Shown here: piece after piece, positions 63,948 through 64,000 of the stretch
How the letters are laid out: every line of letters begins with the position of its first letter
Position numbering within the stretch: position 1 is the stretch's first letter
From: Epilithonimonas zeae
GTDB lineage: Bacteria; Bacteroidota; Bacteroidia; Flavobacteriales; Weeksellaceae
DNA: 64,000 nt
NCBI RefSeq assembly: GCF_900141765.1
Contig: NZ_FSRK01000001.1
Coordinates: 2,520,581-2,584,580, forward strand
Reading direction: 5' to 3'
The notes under the pieces: generated by a model
Told to the model about the DNA's origin: nothing
What the model saw: the letters and a program-made list of their open reading frames with translations, nothing else
The model's database searches: none
Translations under genes and position numbers: made by a program

Positions 63948-64000
63948 CTGGCGGCGACCTACTCTCCCGCTTTCGCAGTACCATCGGCGCTAGAGGGCTT
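63948..64000 (-). rRNA. 5S ribosomal RNA, 3' part (gene continues past window)
   Basis: Read on the minus strand, the end of the window is AAGCCCTCTAGCGCCGATGG, then TACTGCGAAAGCGGGAGAG and TAGGTCGCCGCCAG, the 3' half of a flavobacterial 5S rRNA. The 23S and 16S genes should lie to the right. The 3' end is placed at about 63948 by its similarity to known 5S ends. Confidence 0.95.

Overview
This window is from the chromosome of a Flavobacteriales bacterium, most likely Chryseobacterium or a close relative (Weeksellaceae). The evidence is the AT-rich DNA, the lack of Shine-Dalgarno sites, Bacteroidota-type promoters (TTG, about 17-23 nt, TAnnTTTG), several type IX secretion (T9SS) type A sorting domains, menaquinone synthesis, and family-level resemblance of most proteins to flavobacterial ones.

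Left part (1-21.2 kb) is core chromosome. It holds a partial T9SS protein with YCF48/BNR-like repeats, pheT, dnaN, a diacylglycerol/undecaprenol kinase, ddl and coaD. Two tandem tRNA-Phe(GAA) genes follow, each with its own promoter and terminator, then a fused PlsC-GNAT acyltransferase (OlsF-like), aspartate kinase, fbp, menC, a secreted hypothetical protein and groES-groEL. An M48 metallopeptidase broken by a one-base frameshift, map, an RlpA-like protein and rimO complete the block. Most transcription units end in clear hairpin terminators.

Middle part (21.3-44.3 kb) is one large leftward (minus-strand) surface-polysaccharide locus of the Wzx/Wzy type. In transcription order it begins with a small secreted protein carrying an exosortase/PID-CTERM-like tail. 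A pglC-D-E-F-like cassette for UDP-diacetylbacillosamine and its transfer to undecaprenyl phosphate follows, then wza and two tandem wzc genes. Next come two FdtA-like ketoisomerases with fdtC and fdtB (dTDP-3-acetamido-3,6-dideoxyhexose), a Wzx flippase, a GT4, a Wzy/EpsG-like polymerase, two GT2 and another GT4. The locus ends with a GH lipoprotein resembling PslG by context, a TagD-like cytidylyltransferase, rfbC and a WcaJ-like initiating transferase. rmlA and rmlB are not in the window.

Right part (44.4-63 kb) holds three huge T9SS cargo proteins (2560, 1908 and 1611 aa). Their N-terminal modules differ but they share a homologous C-terminal module of about 500 residues ending in a type A sorting domain. 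Beyond them is about 0.9 kb of very AT-rich sequence. It contains what looks like the 3' half of an RNase P RNA gene, whose 5' half is missing or eroded, and then the terminator and 3' end of an rRNA operon (5S, minus strand) at the window edge.

No CRISPR array, insertion sequence or prophage was recognised. The most unusual items are the rnpB remnant, the PID-CTERM-like protein heading the polysaccharide locus, the FdtA paralogue lacking a catalytic His, the two initiating transferases in one locus, and the trio of giant T9SS proteins beside it.
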